Shown piece after piece: positions 11,116 to 20,893 of a DNA stretch of 28,685 nucleotides. Within the stretch, counting starts at the first letter, position 1. The number at the start of each line of letters is the position of its first letter. The notes under the pieces were generated by a model, which saw only the letters and a program-made list of their open reading frames with translations, was not told the origin of the DNA and did not search any database. The DNA is taken from IMG/VR virus record IMGVR_UViG_3300034068_000071, positions 1 through 28,685 of that record, one strand, 5' to 3'. The position numbers and the translations under genes are program-made. Source of the stretch: a virus.

Positions 11116-14100
11116 ATTTATTTATTTTAAGTTTTAATTCTTCTATTTGTTTTTGTTGCTCTTGTATTGCTTTTACTAAAGTTGCAGTTATTGCTTGATA
11201 ATCTAAACCGATAAAATCTTCCTTTTGTCCTTTTGTTTGAACGTAAGCCTGTGGAATAAATTCTTTTATCTCTTGTGCAATAAATCCTAAATGCTTTTCA
11301 CTACCTTCTTCATCTTTCATTCGGTATAAAGTAGGCTTTAAACCTAATATTGCATTAAGTCCTATTGTGCTATCCTCAAAATCTTTCTTTTTATTTATAT
11401 CCGATAAAGCAGTGTAAACTCCGGTTGTTTGATTTATATTAGCTTTATCAGTACTATCAAAAGCAAAGATTAAACTTGTTCCTAAATTATTATATATATC
11501 CCAAGCGTGAGATGGTGATTGTAATTTTATCATTGCATAACTACCAACTAATGCTAAATTATAGTTAGTATATCCTTGTGGAGCACTTGTTCCCCCAATT
11601 AATACATTCCCCCCACTTGTAATACGCATTCTTTCGGTATCATTAGTAGCAATTACAATAGGATAAGCTCCACTACTCCACATAACTCTTGCATAAGCGC
11701 CAGCACCAAAGCCTGTATTTGTAGAATTTTCTATACCTTGATAAAAATAACCGCTATCATTTTGCCATTGATTAATAGCAAAATTAGTAGTACCCGTAAC
11801 TCTTATTCTTGCTAATGTAGTTGAATAAGCATCTATAATATAACTTGGCGAACTTGTTCCTATACCTACATTGCCAATTGAAGATAATGTCATAGTAGTA
11901 GAACCACCACTAAAAAAAGTTAATTTATTTCCTGAACCTGTATATAAAAATGCTTCGTTAGTTCCCAATGCTCCCATTTGTAACTTTAAGTTACCGTCAG
12001 TTCCGTAAGAATTAAATAAACCATTATTCCCATAAGAAGAAGCATATACATTTATTTGTGCTCCTGAACTTGTACTACCTGAAATTATATTACTAGAGAA
12101 TGTAGCTGCTCCTGTGGATGCTAATCTTAAAGCTACTGTTCCTGTTGTATAAGGGTCTCCACCATTTGCAGCAGATGGTTTAAATTCTAAATCTCCCCAA
12201 TTCGTTCCGTTTGTAAATATTGCCCAATTTCGTGCAGTTGTTGTTGCAGTAGTTGTTGACATATTAATAATAGATGGATAACCACTATTATTTAATAAAC
12301 TTAATGTTGCAGTATTTGCACTATTTGTAAATCTTCCTGTACCATTAACATCTAATTGATATGCCGGTGTTGAAGTATTTATTCCAAAATATCCATTACT
12401 AGATAATATCCTAGCCCTTTCTACATCGTTTGTTCCTAATATTAAATCCCCACCGTTTCTAGTTCCTATTGCAAAGTTAGTAGCATAGTTACTAAAGAAC
12501 AAAGCTAAACCTGCTCTTGATATACCAAAGTCACTACCTGTTGCAGCCGTTGAATATTGTCTAAAATAAGAAGTAGCCGTTGAACTATTATTTCTAACTG
12601 CTATCTCCGAATAGTCAGTTGTGCTATTTGTTTGTAGTAATATAGTTGCAGCCGCACTTGAATTGAAAACGTGCAACTGTGCCAATGCTGAACTTGGGTT
12701 TCCTATTGTTAAATTAGTTCCGTCAAATTTAAAGTTACTAGAACTTGTTACGCTTGAAGTACCGTTAAAATAAGTTACTTGTCCACTTGTCCCTGTGCCG
12801 GTTACCGGATTTGTTATTGTGCTTTGCTTTGAATTAAAAGTATTCCAATCAGTAGAACTTAAATATCCATCTTGAGAAGTGTTAGCAACTTGAATGCTAA
12901 ATGCTCCTGTTGTATTATTATAACTTAATGGAGTTGTAGCACTTAAAGAAGTTAAACTAATACCACCTAAACCGGCTAAAGTATAAGTCGGTACGTTTAA
13001 AGTATTGGAAACTAAAGTAGCTGAACCACTATTCCCTGTTGTAGTTAAACTTAAAGTGCTTTGTTTATTATTAAATGTTGACCAATCTGCACTACTTAAA
13101 GCACCTCTATTTGCAGCCGAAGCCGTAGGCAAATTAAAAGTATGCGTTGCAGTTGAACTTGATATATTGAAATCAGTTCCACTTGTGCCTACTTGGAAAT
13201 ATTGCACTTGAGCAGTCAAACCATTTAACGCAGTTATTCCCGTTGAGAATGTTGTAATTATTTGGCATAAATGCCCGTTTTGTGTGTGTACTGTTGTAGT
13301 TTTTCCGCCACTATTTGTTGCGTATAACTTAACCGCCAATCTATCCGTAACCGTTAAAGTTGTAGTCGGAACGGCCATTGCAAAAGTGTACATATTTAAA
13401 GTAGTACCGTCGTATAAAATTTCGTTTGAACTTGTTGAAATCAAAGTAAAAGTCGTACCGTCGTATTTATATAACTCTGCATAAAGCTGAGGCGTTCCAC
13501 CGTTAGCACTCATTGAAACATAAATCTCATAGTTCCAATTACCGCCAGGAATATTTAATTGCGCCGGATCGTTAGCATCCGTTAAGAATGAAACTATTAA
13601 TCCGTTTCCGGTTTTAGTAAAGTCAACTCCGGTTCCTGTATCAGCCGTTTTACTCATTTCATAATAAGTAACCCCACCTATAACACCTTGACTTGTTCCA
13701 CCGTTAAGGTAATAAGAAACCGAAGAGCCACCGCCACCACTTGTAGGGAAATCCGCTAAAGTTCCGTCTCCTCTTATATATTGAGAAGCAACACCTGCTG
13801 CGGTTACTGCTAAAGTTCCACTTGTAGTAATTGGAGAAGATGCCACATTAAAAGCACTTGGCATTGTTAAACCAACCGAGGTAACTGTTCCACCTGTCAA
13901 ATCGCTAGTTAAAGCAACTGTTCCTGAAGCGTTAGGGAATGTATATGTATTATTAGTTGTAGCATCTGCAAAAGCAAAAGTCTTTTTGCCATCGTCAGCT
14001 AATCTTAAAGCCAATCCATTTACTGCGCCTACAATATTTGTATAGCCTAAACTAGCTCCAAAGTTAGCCGTTTCAAGTATTCCTATTCCTTGATTAAATC

Positions 14101-14725
14101 TTTGAGACCAAGTAGTAAATAAGTTAGCACCCGAAAATACATTTGAGTTAGTAAACGTTTTTACACCTGAAATAGTTTGAGTAGTCGTTAAAGTTACATA
14201 CCCCGTTAAATCAGGGAAAGTAACTAAAGCACCGTTTCCCGCTACATATTGCGAAGAGATACCGGCAAATCCTATATTGATTGTTCCACTTGTAGTTATT
14301 GGTGAGCCTGTAATTGTTAAAGCGTCCCCACTTTCAGTAACCGCAATACTTGTAACAGTACCCGAAGCACCACTTGCTCTTTGCCAAATACTCCCTGAAT
14401 AAATAACTTGGTCGCCAACTACAAAAGCAATCGGACCAGCTCCGAAGTCAGTCGTTCCGGCAACGTTACATAAATAAACATCTCCTTGGTTAAATGCTCC
14501 GCCATTCGTTAACGTTGGAGTATTAGTATTTGCGTTCCAAGTACCTTGATATTCCATTACTGAATTAGGTAATTGAGATACTAATATTTTACCGTTTACG
14601 TCTAATTGTGGAATACCATTTGAAGCGTTAATAGGCAAAGAGTCTAATACGCCGGTTGTCCCTGTGATTACACCGTTTAAACTTCTAACTTTTGCACCCG
14701 AACTTATGACTATTTGATTGCTCAT
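11099..14725 (-). CDS. Tail fibre with C-terminal S74 intramolecular chaperone domain
   Basis: 1208 residues. The N-terminal part has an attachment-like region followed by YQGTWNANTNTPTL and GDVYLCNVAGT segments (about 78-115). Repeated modules then share VTSxxV..PITTSGTxxxxxAGxxSQY followed by GNG/GDG and FP, twice, as in trimeric beta-helical fibres. Many LSSTDWNTFNSKQS-type repeats and a long beta region follow. The C-terminus (1106-1208) is a peptidase S74 chaperone: SDINKKK places the catalytic serine at S1108 and lysine at K1112, and GFIAQEIKEFIPQAY and YQAITATLVKAIQEQQKQIEELK complete it. It trimerises the fibre and is then cleaved off. The likely role is host receptor binding. Confidence 0.9.
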   Translation of the reverse strand: MSNQIVISSGAKVRSLNGVITGTTGVLDSLPINASNGIPQLDVNGKILVSQLPNSVMEYQGTWNANTNTPTLTNGGAFNQGDVYLCNVAGTTDFGAGPIAFVVGDQVIYSGSIWQRASGASGTVTSIAVTESGDALTITGSPITTSGTINIGFAGISSQYVAGNGALVTFPDLTGYVTLTTTQTISGVKTFTNSNVFSGANLFTTWSQRFNQGIGILETANFGASLGYTNIVGAVNGLALRLADDGKKTFAFADATTNNTYTFPNASGTVALTSDLTGGTVTSVGLTMPSAFNVASSPITTSGTLAVTAAGVASQYIRGDGTLADFPTSGGGGSSVSYYLNGGTSQGVIGGVTYYEMSKTADTGTGVDFTKTGNGLIVSFLTDANDPAQLNIPGGNWNYEIYVSMSANGGTPQLYAELYKYDGTTFTLISTSSNEILYDGTTLNMYTFAMAVPTTTLTVTDRLAVKLYATNSGGKTTTVHTQNGHLCQIITTFSTGITALNGLTAQVQYFQVGTSGTDFNISSSTATHTFNLPTASAANRGALSSADWSTFNNKQSTLSLTTTGNSGSATLVSNTLNVPTYTLAGLGGISLTSLSATTPLSYNNTTGAFSIQVANTSQDGYLSSTDWNTFNSKQSTITNPVTGTGTSGQVTYFNGTSSVTSSSNFKFDGTNLTIGNPSSALAQLHVFNSSAAATILLQTNSTTDYSEIAVRNNSSTATSYFRQYSTAATGSDFGISRAGLALFFSNYATNFAIGTRNGGDLILGTNDVERARILSSNGYFGINTSTPAYQLDVNGTGRFTNSANTATLSLLNNSGYPSIINMSTTTATTTARNWAIFTNGTNWGDLEFKPSAANGGDPYTTGTVALRLASTGAATFSSNIISGSTSSGAQINVYASSYGNNGLFNSYGTDGNLKLQMGALGTNEAFLYTGSGNKLTFFSGGSTTMTLSSIGNVGIGTSSPSYIIDAYSTTLARIRVTGTTNFAINQWQNDSGYFYQGIENSTNTGFGAGAYARVMWSSGAYPIVIATNDTERMRITSGGNVLIGGTSAPQGYTNYNLALVGSYAMIKLQSPSHAWDIYNNLGTSLIFAFDSTDKANINQTTGVYTALSDINKKKDFEDSTIGLNAILGLKPTLYRMKDEEGSEKHLGFIAQEIKEFIPQAYVQTKGQKEDFIGLDYQAITATLVKAIQEQQKQIEELKLKINKYGNAI

Positions 14726-14739
14726 TTATCTAATTTTTT

Positions 14740-15444
14740 CTATTGAAATAATGCCCTTACATATTCGCCACTTCCTAACGCTCTACTAAATGTTAAAATA
14801 CCCGTTCCTGAAACCCACTTAACCTCTTCATTTACCGGAGTGCCTGAACTAATTATATCTTGAACGTCAACCCCACCACGAGAAACATAAAGACAAGTCT
14901 TGCCTATCATATCCGCAAAAGTTACTGTTGTCTCTGCTCCGGCCGCCGTGTATCCTCTTGTATAAACTGCGCCACCTGCTATGATAACCGTACCGCCTGG
15001 ATCGACCGAAGTTCCTGTTGTAGTGTATGCGCCTGTTCCTTGTAAAGCAACCGCATAAGTAGCTATGTCTTTAAATGGCCCATTCATTTGGAAACTTGCT
15101 AAGTTGCAAGTTCCACTAATTACCACTAAGCCGTCTGCTCCATTATCAATAACAAACTTTATACTTATTGGAGTTCTTTCTTGCTGAATAGTTAAGAAAT
15201 TTAAATAGCCGTAACCATTTAAAGTAACTATGCCATCGCAACTAATTGTCCAGGTTGCTATATCTATTTTATATTCTCTATAATAAGCCGAGCTTTGACT
15301 CGTTACCTCTTTTTGGTCTGCTTGTACGTTAAAAGTACAGTTAGTAGAACACGCAAAAGGTATATCACGGCCATCGGGATATGCTTCCGAAGGAGCTTCG
15401 TGATAGTAAAGCATTATATTTTTTCCTTTTATTAAGTCTGCCAT
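14740..15444 (-). CDS. Second tail-tube-like protein with extra C-terminal domain, 234 aa
   Basis: The first 145 residues (KGKNIMLYYHEAP, IPFACSTNCTFNVQADQKEVTSQSS, YKIDIATWTISCDGIVTL, GPFKDIATYAVALQGTG) look like a tail-tube protein fold, similar in layout to the true tail tube gene at 20449-20889. A further beta-sandwich-like domain follows (TVIIAGGAVYTRGYTAAG, EEVKWVSGTGILTFSRALG). It sits between the hub and the fibre, so a distal tail or fibre-connector role is likely. The paralogy is inferred by pattern only. Confidence 0.7.
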   Translation of the reverse strand: MADLIKGKNIMLYYHEAPSEAYPDGRDIPFACSTNCTFNVQADQKEVTSQSSAYYREYKIDIATWTISCDGIVTLNGYGYLNFLTIQQERTPISIKFVIDNGADGLVVISGTCNLASFQMNGPFKDIATYAVALQGTGAYTTTGTSVDPGGTVIIAGGAVYTRGYTAAGAETTVTFADMIGKTCLYVSRGGVDVQDIISSGTPVNEEVKWVSGTGILTFSRALGSGEYVRALFQ

Positions 15445-15454
15445 AATTACAAAT

Positions 15455-17623
15455 TTAACTATAAATTTCTAGTATCTGCCCTTCCGAACTAATCTTATAA
15501 ACGTGCGTCTCCGTATCCATATCAAACTTATACCACAAGAACGAACCGTTAAACGGAGTTGAAAGTGTTGCATTATCAAAGAATAAATAACCCACCGGTG
15601 GATTTGTTTCGTCCGTACCCGCATAAACAAAGTCACTACCAACACTTGAAGCCGCAGCCTCTGCGCCTGTCTCAAAGCCTTCTCCTCTATATCTCACAAA
15701 TGACTCCTCGCTAGGGTTAACTACTGTAATATCATAATTTGTTGTTACTACTGCGTCCGGATTGTCTAAATCAGTTATCTCTAGTAAAGTAGTTTGAATA
15801 GTATCATTAAATAAATCCATTGTCGTACTACCTACGATATACTTTTTATCTTGTACTGTTATTTGTATTGGGTCGGTATCGTCAGCCGTTATTCTCATTG
15901 CACCGCTAAATCTTCCGCTTGTTGGCTCCATACTCATAAACGTACTATCTATATTAATAATGTTCTTAGATAATACATTTGCGTATTGCTTAACTACTAA
16001 CTCACTTAAAGAAGTATATAAGAAATCGGGATAGTTTAATGAATACCAATTATTCAAAGCTACTCCGTCAATGTCGCTTAAATATCCTTGATAGTAATTA
16101 AAATTAGAATTAGAACTGTTAAAGCCTGAACCTATATTAGCTTCGTAAACGTAATCATTGTTAGAGTTTATTGTGCTTGTAGTCGTTACACTTACAAAGG
16201 TTGACTCTTGTGTTAATACTACATTTTGCACCTCTACAACTTGATCTAAATAATTAACCGTTGAATTTTCTACTGATATTTCTATACTCATAGCACCGGG
16301 AATGTTACTCGGCGGTAAATCAATACTTATGTCGTAAACTGAAGTCCCCTCTTCATAAGGTTCGGTATAATAATTACTACCAAAATTGCTCCATTTTTTA
16401 TCCGGAGTTAAATACCAAGTACCAAAGCCGCCACCTTCAATTATTATCTTTACCATAACTACATTCGGTGGAGTTACACTAAAACTCTTTAACACACAAT
16501 TAAAAGAAAGGTTTCCTGTATCTCCAAAATTTAACCCTGGCAAATAAGTTGTCGTAATTCTAGCATAACCTGGATTTGTGCTATTCTTTTGTAAGTCTAA
16601 TCTCATAGCATTAAAGTCCGAATTAGGATTTTGCTTTAATTGTACAAATCCGTATGAAGTAGTATTAGTCCAAAAGGTAGCGTTATTTCCATCGGCTGAC
16701 TTAAACGTCCCGTTTGAAACATAGTTATCTATAAACTCCGCATCGTTCTTGCTTATAATCTTATTATAGCCTTTTCTTAATAGCTTAAACTGTGAGTTAT
16801 CAGTAAAAAATAAATTGCTTGTATTGCCCGTAAAGCCTTCTATATTTCCTAAGTCGGATATTGAGCCGCTACTAATTGCAATCGCATTCTCATAAAGAGT
16901 ATAATAATAACTATCGGCTGCAATTTGTGTTAAAGGAACAATATACCATACTCCTTTAGCCTGAAATAACCTACAACCAAATCCACTTATAATCATTGTT
17001 AAGACCTCTAAATAAGTCTTGCCTATAAATGATAAGTTTTGATAGTAAGATTGGTTTAATGGCTCGGCTTCGGCATCGTCAACTCTATTGTCCATAATAG
17101 ACGAATAGAAACTTATGCCGCTAATTATATTTAGATCCGTAGGGAATAATATCTTACTTAAAGCACTATTCACAAAGAATAAAGCCTTTTGTCTTGTTAA
17201 TACTGTTTCATTATTTGGATGCGAGAATGCAATCTTACCTAATAAACCTAAGCCATCTATTGCATTAAATGCTAATGTCTTTCTACCTGTTGAGAAACTA
17301 AACTGAACTATATCGCTAATTGTCCAACCCTCAAAGTCGTAATCGGTATCATTGTTTAATAGTTCTACGAAATATTTCCTATCGTCTAATTCAGTAAAAT
17401 CCGGCATTTGTTCTAGGTTATCCGTTACGTCTATTGCTACTGCTAATTGACTAACATATATAGGCTCAAACACATCGTCACTCATTGGTATATACTCAAA
17501 GGATATACTTTCAGCGGGGTATTCTATTAGGCTGCCTTCGTAGCCATCTTCGGATAAATATAAATAAGAAATGCTGCCACTTTTAGTAGCCATTGTAATT
17601 TTATACTTTCTATTATATGCCAT
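15455..17623 (-). CDS. Distal tail / baseplate hub-like protein, 722 aa
   Basis: The order tape measure, this gene, fibre marks it as the tail hub. The start (MAYNRKYKITMATKSGSISYLYLSEDGYEGSLIEYPAE) and the ISDIVQFSFSTGRKTLAFNAIDGLGLL segment (about 106-132) are of the kind found in hub proteins of phages of Bacteroidota; the centre and end are beta-rich and asparagine-rich. No catalytic motif is visible. Its start overlaps the end of the tape measure gene by 11 bases. The call rests mainly on synteny. Confidence 0.72.
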   Translation of the reverse strand: MAYNRKYKITMATKSGSISYLYLSEDGYEGSLIEYPAESISFEYIPMSDDVFEPIYVSQLAVAIDVTDNLEQMPDFTELDDRKYFVELLNNDTDYDFEGWTISDIVQFSFSTGRKTLAFNAIDGLGLLGKIAFSHPNNETVLTRQKALFFVNSALSKILFPTDLNIISGISFYSSIMDNRVDDAEAEPLNQSYYQNLSFIGKTYLEVLTMIISGFGCRLFQAKGVWYIVPLTQIAADSYYYTLYENAIAISSGSISDLGNIEGFTGNTSNLFFTDNSQFKLLRKGYNKIISKNDAEFIDNYVSNGTFKSADGNNATFWTNTTSYGFVQLKQNPNSDFNAMRLDLQKNSTNPGYARITTTYLPGLNFGDTGNLSFNCVLKSFSVTPPNVVMVKIIIEGGGFGTWYLTPDKKWSNFGSNYYTEPYEEGTSVYDISIDLPPSNIPGAMSIEISVENSTVNYLDQVVEVQNVVLTQESTFVSVTTTSTINSNNDYVYEANIGSGFNSSNSNFNYYQGYLSDIDGVALNNWYSLNYPDFLYTSLSELVVKQYANVLSKNIINIDSTFMSMEPTSGRFSGAMRITADDTDPIQITVQDKKYIVGSTTMDLFNDTIQTTLLEITDLDNPDAVVTTNYDITVVNPSEESFVRYRGEGFETGAEAAASSVGSDFVYAGTDETNPPVGYLFFDNATLSTPFNGSFLWYKFDMDTETHVYKISSEGQILEIYS

Positions 17624-19757
17624 TGCCTCTTCTTAGGTTAAGTGAATAATTACTTCTTTGCAAAGCTAAAACTAAATCGTTTCCTTTTAATACAAATTGT
17701 CCACTTCCACCGCCTGTTCCACTCATTGCTCCGGCTGCAAATGTGCTATTCATCATATTGCCTAATTTATTCAATGGCATAATAGCCTCGCTTTGTCCAC
17801 CCTCTCCAACCATTGCAACAGTAGGACGAGAAACAATTCCACCCTCGGCAAACCCTAATATCTTTTTAAATCCACCTATAAAGCCACCTGCAAACCCACC
17901 TTCTCCACCTAAACCAAATGCCATCATAACACCTTGTAATATTGCAGCTTGAATAGCTGCTTCGGCTAATTTCTTAACTAAGTTTCCTGCATAATCTCCT
18001 AATGCTTCTAATGGGTTTTCGCCACTTGCCATTGCATCAAACATAGTCATAAATCCTTCGGTTAAAGTTGTCGCAATTACGTCAGCATATTTTTCATACT
18101 GTTGCGTTAATTTCTTTGCGTCCTTTTGCTTTTCGTCTATGTCAAGAATTTTATAGTTCTTGTCCATATCCTTATAAGCCTTATCTAAATCCTGTATTGC
18201 TTTTGGATTGCTAGATAATGCCATCAATATTTTTATTTCAGCCATAGCCTTTTTGATGGCCTCTTTCTTTTTATCGTAATCGTCTCCGGATAACTTTGTT
18301 TCAATATCTAATTGGTTCCTTACGTTATCTAAAGCCTCCTTTGAAGCCTGTAATTGATTAGCTAACCTTTCTTTTGTTTGTTCCTTTTGGTCTTTTATAT
18401 ATTGATTGTCCGCAGCCTTAAATATCTTGTCTAAAGAATTACCCAAATCTATTGCGTTTTTCTCTAGTCCAATCTTAGCCTGTTCTTTTATATTTAATAT
18501 TTCGTTTGCACTTGCTTTATTAATTTTAGCTTTCTCTAATGCAACTCTTAACTCTTCATTTGTTATTTTATCAGCGTATATTTTAAACTCATAAACATCG
18601 TCTTTATATAGTTGTTGCTTCTTTTTTAATGTTGCTAAATCCGAACTATCAGCAGTTTCTTTTTCTACTTGTGCAGGTTTTGGCGCAGTTGTTCCAGTTA
18701 CATTATAATCACCTGCTTTAAATGATACTTTAGTTAAATCTGCTAAAGTGCCTTTTAATGCCTCAATAACTTTTTGAGTCTTAGTTACTTGATTTGCATT
18801 ATTAGCTAATGCGTCAGTAGTTAAATTTATACCAACTGCAGCAATTTGACCACCAGTGCCACCAAACGCACCTTTTATAGAACCGGCTGCAAAATCCCAC
18901 GCTTTAGTCCAACCCGATAAATCTCCGATTTGCTCTTCTAAATCTGCTGTTTGTAATCTTACTAATTCAGCGTATTTTTCTCCTATTATTTTTGCAGTAC
19001 CTTCTATTTGCGCCTTTCTTATTAAGGCTTGAGCCATTCTATCAATAACTCCAATTAATTTTTCGCCATCATTAATATCGGTCTTTTGTAATTCAACGTT
19101 GCCTTTATGAGCTTCTTTTAATTGTTTTAATGCAGCTTGTCTAGCTTCGGTTGACATTGTAACGTCATTAATTACCGCAACTAAAGACTCGTCACTTGCA
19201 ATCGTTGCTTCAACACCTTTTAAATTATCTATAAAGGATTTCCTTAATTCTGCTTGAGCCTTTTCTAATTCACTTGTATTTCCAATCAAACCCATTATGT
19301 CATCTCCAAATGCTACAATTAAAGAAGATACAACACCCAAAGCAATACCAATACCGGCCGGTCCTGATAAACCTGATACCATTGATTTCAATGCGCCACC
19401 TGCACTTCCTGTTTCTTTGCTTAATCGTTGAAAACTTTCTAATAATGGGTTCAAGTTATTTGCAATACCCATAAATCCATAAGGAGCATCTTGCGCAACC
19501 CTTGACAAGTTTGATAATGCGTTTGTAGCATCCGAAGAAGGCTTTTTAACGGAAGCCATTTTGGTATTAAGACCGTCAATTACAGTATTTAAGTTACTAA
19601 TTTGACTACTTAAATAATTTATTTCTCCAACGTTAGTGGATTTCTTTAATGCTGCTTGAAACTGGCCAAGTAAGTTTTCTGCTTTTTGTAATTGACTAGC
19701 AAAATCTTGCGTATTGGCTCCAATATTAATACTTAAATCTAAACTACTATCTGCCAT
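17613..19757 (-). CDS. Tail tape measure protein, 714 aa
   Basis: Long helical protein that sets tail length. N-terminal coiled-coil (ADSSLDLSINIGANTQDFASQL, then QISNLNTVIDGLNTKM), a hydrophobic glycine-rich region near residues 128-162 (SGLSGPAGIGIALGVVSSLIVAFGDDIMGLIGN), a long lysine-rich helical centre, and a second hydrophobic region near 600-650 (AALQAAILQGVMMAFGLGGEGGFAGGF-like). The C-terminal AEGGIVSRPTVAMVGEGGQSEAIMPL is typical of tape measures. It follows the chaperone pair and precedes the hub. Confidence 0.93.
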   Translation of the reverse strand: MADSSLDLSINIGANTQDFASQLQKAENLLGQFQAALKKSTNVGEINYLSSQISNLNTVIDGLNTKMASVKKPSSDATNALSNLSRVAQDAPYGFMGIANNLNPLLESFQRLSKETGSAGGALKSMVSGLSGPAGIGIALGVVSSLIVAFGDDIMGLIGNTSELEKAQAELRKSFIDNLKGVEATIASDESLVAVINDVTMSTEARQAALKQLKEAHKGNVELQKTDINDGEKLIGVIDRMAQALIRKAQIEGTAKIIGEKYAELVRLQTADLEEQIGDLSGWTKAWDFAAGSIKGAFGGTGGQIAAVGINLTTDALANNANQVTKTQKVIEALKGTLADLTKVSFKAGDYNVTGTTAPKPAQVEKETADSSDLATLKKKQQLYKDDVYEFKIYADKITNEELRVALEKAKINKASANEILNIKEQAKIGLEKNAIDLGNSLDKIFKAADNQYIKDQKEQTKERLANQLQASKEALDNVRNQLDIETKLSGDDYDKKKEAIKKAMAEIKILMALSSNPKAIQDLDKAYKDMDKNYKILDIDEKQKDAKKLTQQYEKYADVIATTLTEGFMTMFDAMASGENPLEALGDYAGNLVKKLAEAAIQAAILQGVMMAFGLGGEGGFAGGFIGGFKKILGFAEGGIVSRPTVAMVGEGGQSEAIMPLNKLGNMMNSTFAAGAMSGTGGGSGQFVLKGNDLVLALQRSNYSLNLRRGNGI

Positions 19758-19763
19758 TTTATT

Positions 19764-20084
19764 CTAATTTATTCCGTACAATTTTAAAGTCCTTGCTAGT
19801 TGTTCGTCCGTTAACATAGTTTTTTCGTCTTCCTCTTCAATGTCATCTATTTGCGGAATGTGCCAAAACGCTCTAAGTGATTTAGGGGATTTCTCCGCAG
19901 TGTTACTTAGGTATATAATATAGGCGAGGTTTCTAGTCCTCGCCCATTCATTTAACTCTTTCTTTTCTTTCCCCATTACAATAATGGAAAAGTCCTTCCA
20001 AGTCATATCCCAAAACTCATTGGGTCTTATATCGCATTCTGCGGCTTTAACTAATATGTCATCCCAGCTTAGTTTTGTTAGGCT
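19764..20084 (-). CDS. Tail assembly chaperone, T part made by frameshift (gpGT-like)
   Basis: This frame continues the upstream chaperone after a shift on A10, adding 106 residues (starting SLTKLSWDDILVKAAECDIRP, then NEFWDMTWKDFSIIVMG...). Codons before the first Met (20006) are conserved-looking (LSWDDI, EFWDMTW), which argues that translation enters from upstream rather than starting at 20006. A fusion of about 221-222 residues results. The T extension carries an acidic end (DDIEEEDEKTMLTDEQLART). It helps assemble the tail tube around the tape measure. A separate start at 20006 cannot be excluded. Confidence 0.72.
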   Translation of the reverse strand, partial: SLTKLSWDDILVKAAECDIRPNEFWDMTWKDFSIIVMGKEKKELNEWARTRNLAYIIYLSNTAEKSPKSLRAFWHIPQIDDIEEEDEKTMLTDEQLARTLKLYGIN

Positions 20085-20430
20085 TTTTTTTTTCCTCTTT
20101 AGTCACTCCTTGAACAGTTGTTACAGTAGTCGATATGATATACTTAACATATTCAATGAATTGACCTTCTACATTAAAAAGTCCGCCTATTTCATCGATC
20201 CAATCGCAAACATCGTCCTCAGTATATTCTACTGCTTCCTTGTTGCTTACACAAGCCGATTTATAACCTATATGTATCATTTTTACAACAAGGTCTAAAT
20301 CAAATTGCGTTTTCCCTAATAATTCAAAGTACTTATCAATCCCTATGTTATTTGCTACGCAAAATTCACGCATTGACCAAGTACCCCACTTTAAGGGGAT
20401 TGTTTTGTTGTTTAGTTTTAGTTCGAACAT
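20059..20430 (-). CDS. Tail assembly chaperone, G part
   Basis: 123 residues: MFELKLNNKTIPLKWGTWSMREFCVANNIGIDKYFELL, then a helical centre (VVKMIHIGYKSACV, VCDWIDEIGG) and a lysine-rich end (KEEKKKPNKTKLG). The layout, between the tail tube and the tape measure, is that of lambda gpG-type chaperones. The A10 run at 20084-20093 lies in the final codons (after E113) and supports the shift into the T frame. Confidence 0.8.
   Translation of the reverse strand: MFELKLNNKTIPLKWGTWSMREFCVANNIGIDKYFELLGKTQFDLDLVVKMIHIGYKSACVSNKEAVEYTEDDVCDWIDEIGGLFNVEGQFIEYVKYIISTTVTTVQGVTKEEKKKPNKTKLG
20084..20093 (-). other. A10 slippery sequence for programmed frameshift
   Basis: The minus strand reads GG, then ten A, then GCC. 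In the G frame it is GAA AAA AAA AAG; a +1 (or -2) shift reads AGC CTA and enters the open frame of the T part, 321 bases to the stop at 19764. A -1 shift meets TAA after two codons, so the useful shift is +1/-2. Slippage of RNA polymerase on the A run is an alternative mechanism. Confidence 0.68.
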
Positions 20431-20448
20431 AGTGTTTATTGTTTTTTA

Positions 20449-20889
20449 TTAAGCGGTTACTGTTTGAGTTAAAGGTGGAACTGCAACTGTAAAAGTCGCA
20501 CTAAATTTCACATCTTCTTTATCGGCTGCGGTTACATCAAAAGCAGAAATAAATACTGCGCCTGTGTAAATTACGTTACCTGCAACTGGAGTAGCTTCGC
20601 CCATTTTAATATCGAAAACTGTTCCTGCGATAAATGCAGCATACAACTGATTGTAGCTATCTTTTGAAGGTGTGCCGGTTTGGTCGATTGCAAATCCGTC
20701 AGCTTTGATTGTTTGGTTGTAAGCGGGTCCAGGTTGGAATTGGTCACCACATTTTGAAGTTGCGTCAATTACATTCAAAGAAGAGGTAATTGCGTTTGAA
20801 GTAAGACAAGCAACGGGCTTAAATGTTGCGTCGTCGTCAATGTCTGCGAATAATAGGTAGTCTCTACCTGATACTTTAGTTTCTGCCAT
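20449..20889 (-). CDS. Major tail tube protein, 146 aa
   Basis: MAETKVSGRDYLLFADIDDDATFKPVACLTSNAITSSLNVIDATSKCG... is the typical start of tail tube proteins of this phage group; DSYNQLYAAFIAGTVFDIKMGEA and DVKFSATFTVAVPPLTQTVTA complete the beta-rich fold. It stands between the tail terminator and the chaperone, the standard position. It would form the hexameric rings of the tail tube. Confidence 0.85.
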   Translation of the reverse strand: MAETKVSGRDYLLFADIDDDATFKPVACLTSNAITSSLNVIDATSKCGDQFQPGPAYNQTIKADGFAIDQTGTPSKDSYNQLYAAFIAGTVFDIKMGEATPVAGNVIYTGAVFISAFDVTAADKEDVKFSATFTVAVPPLTQTVTA

Positions 20890-20893
20890 TTTA

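Noticed and set aside
12900-13500. Plus-strand reading frames of 60-70 codons inside the fibre gene
   Set aside because: Shadows of a repetitive minus-strand coding region; no start context or domain support.
11099-14725. Repeats in the fibre gene as a diversity-generating retroelement target
   Set aside because: No reverse transcriptase and no template repeat; the repeats are in-frame structural modules.
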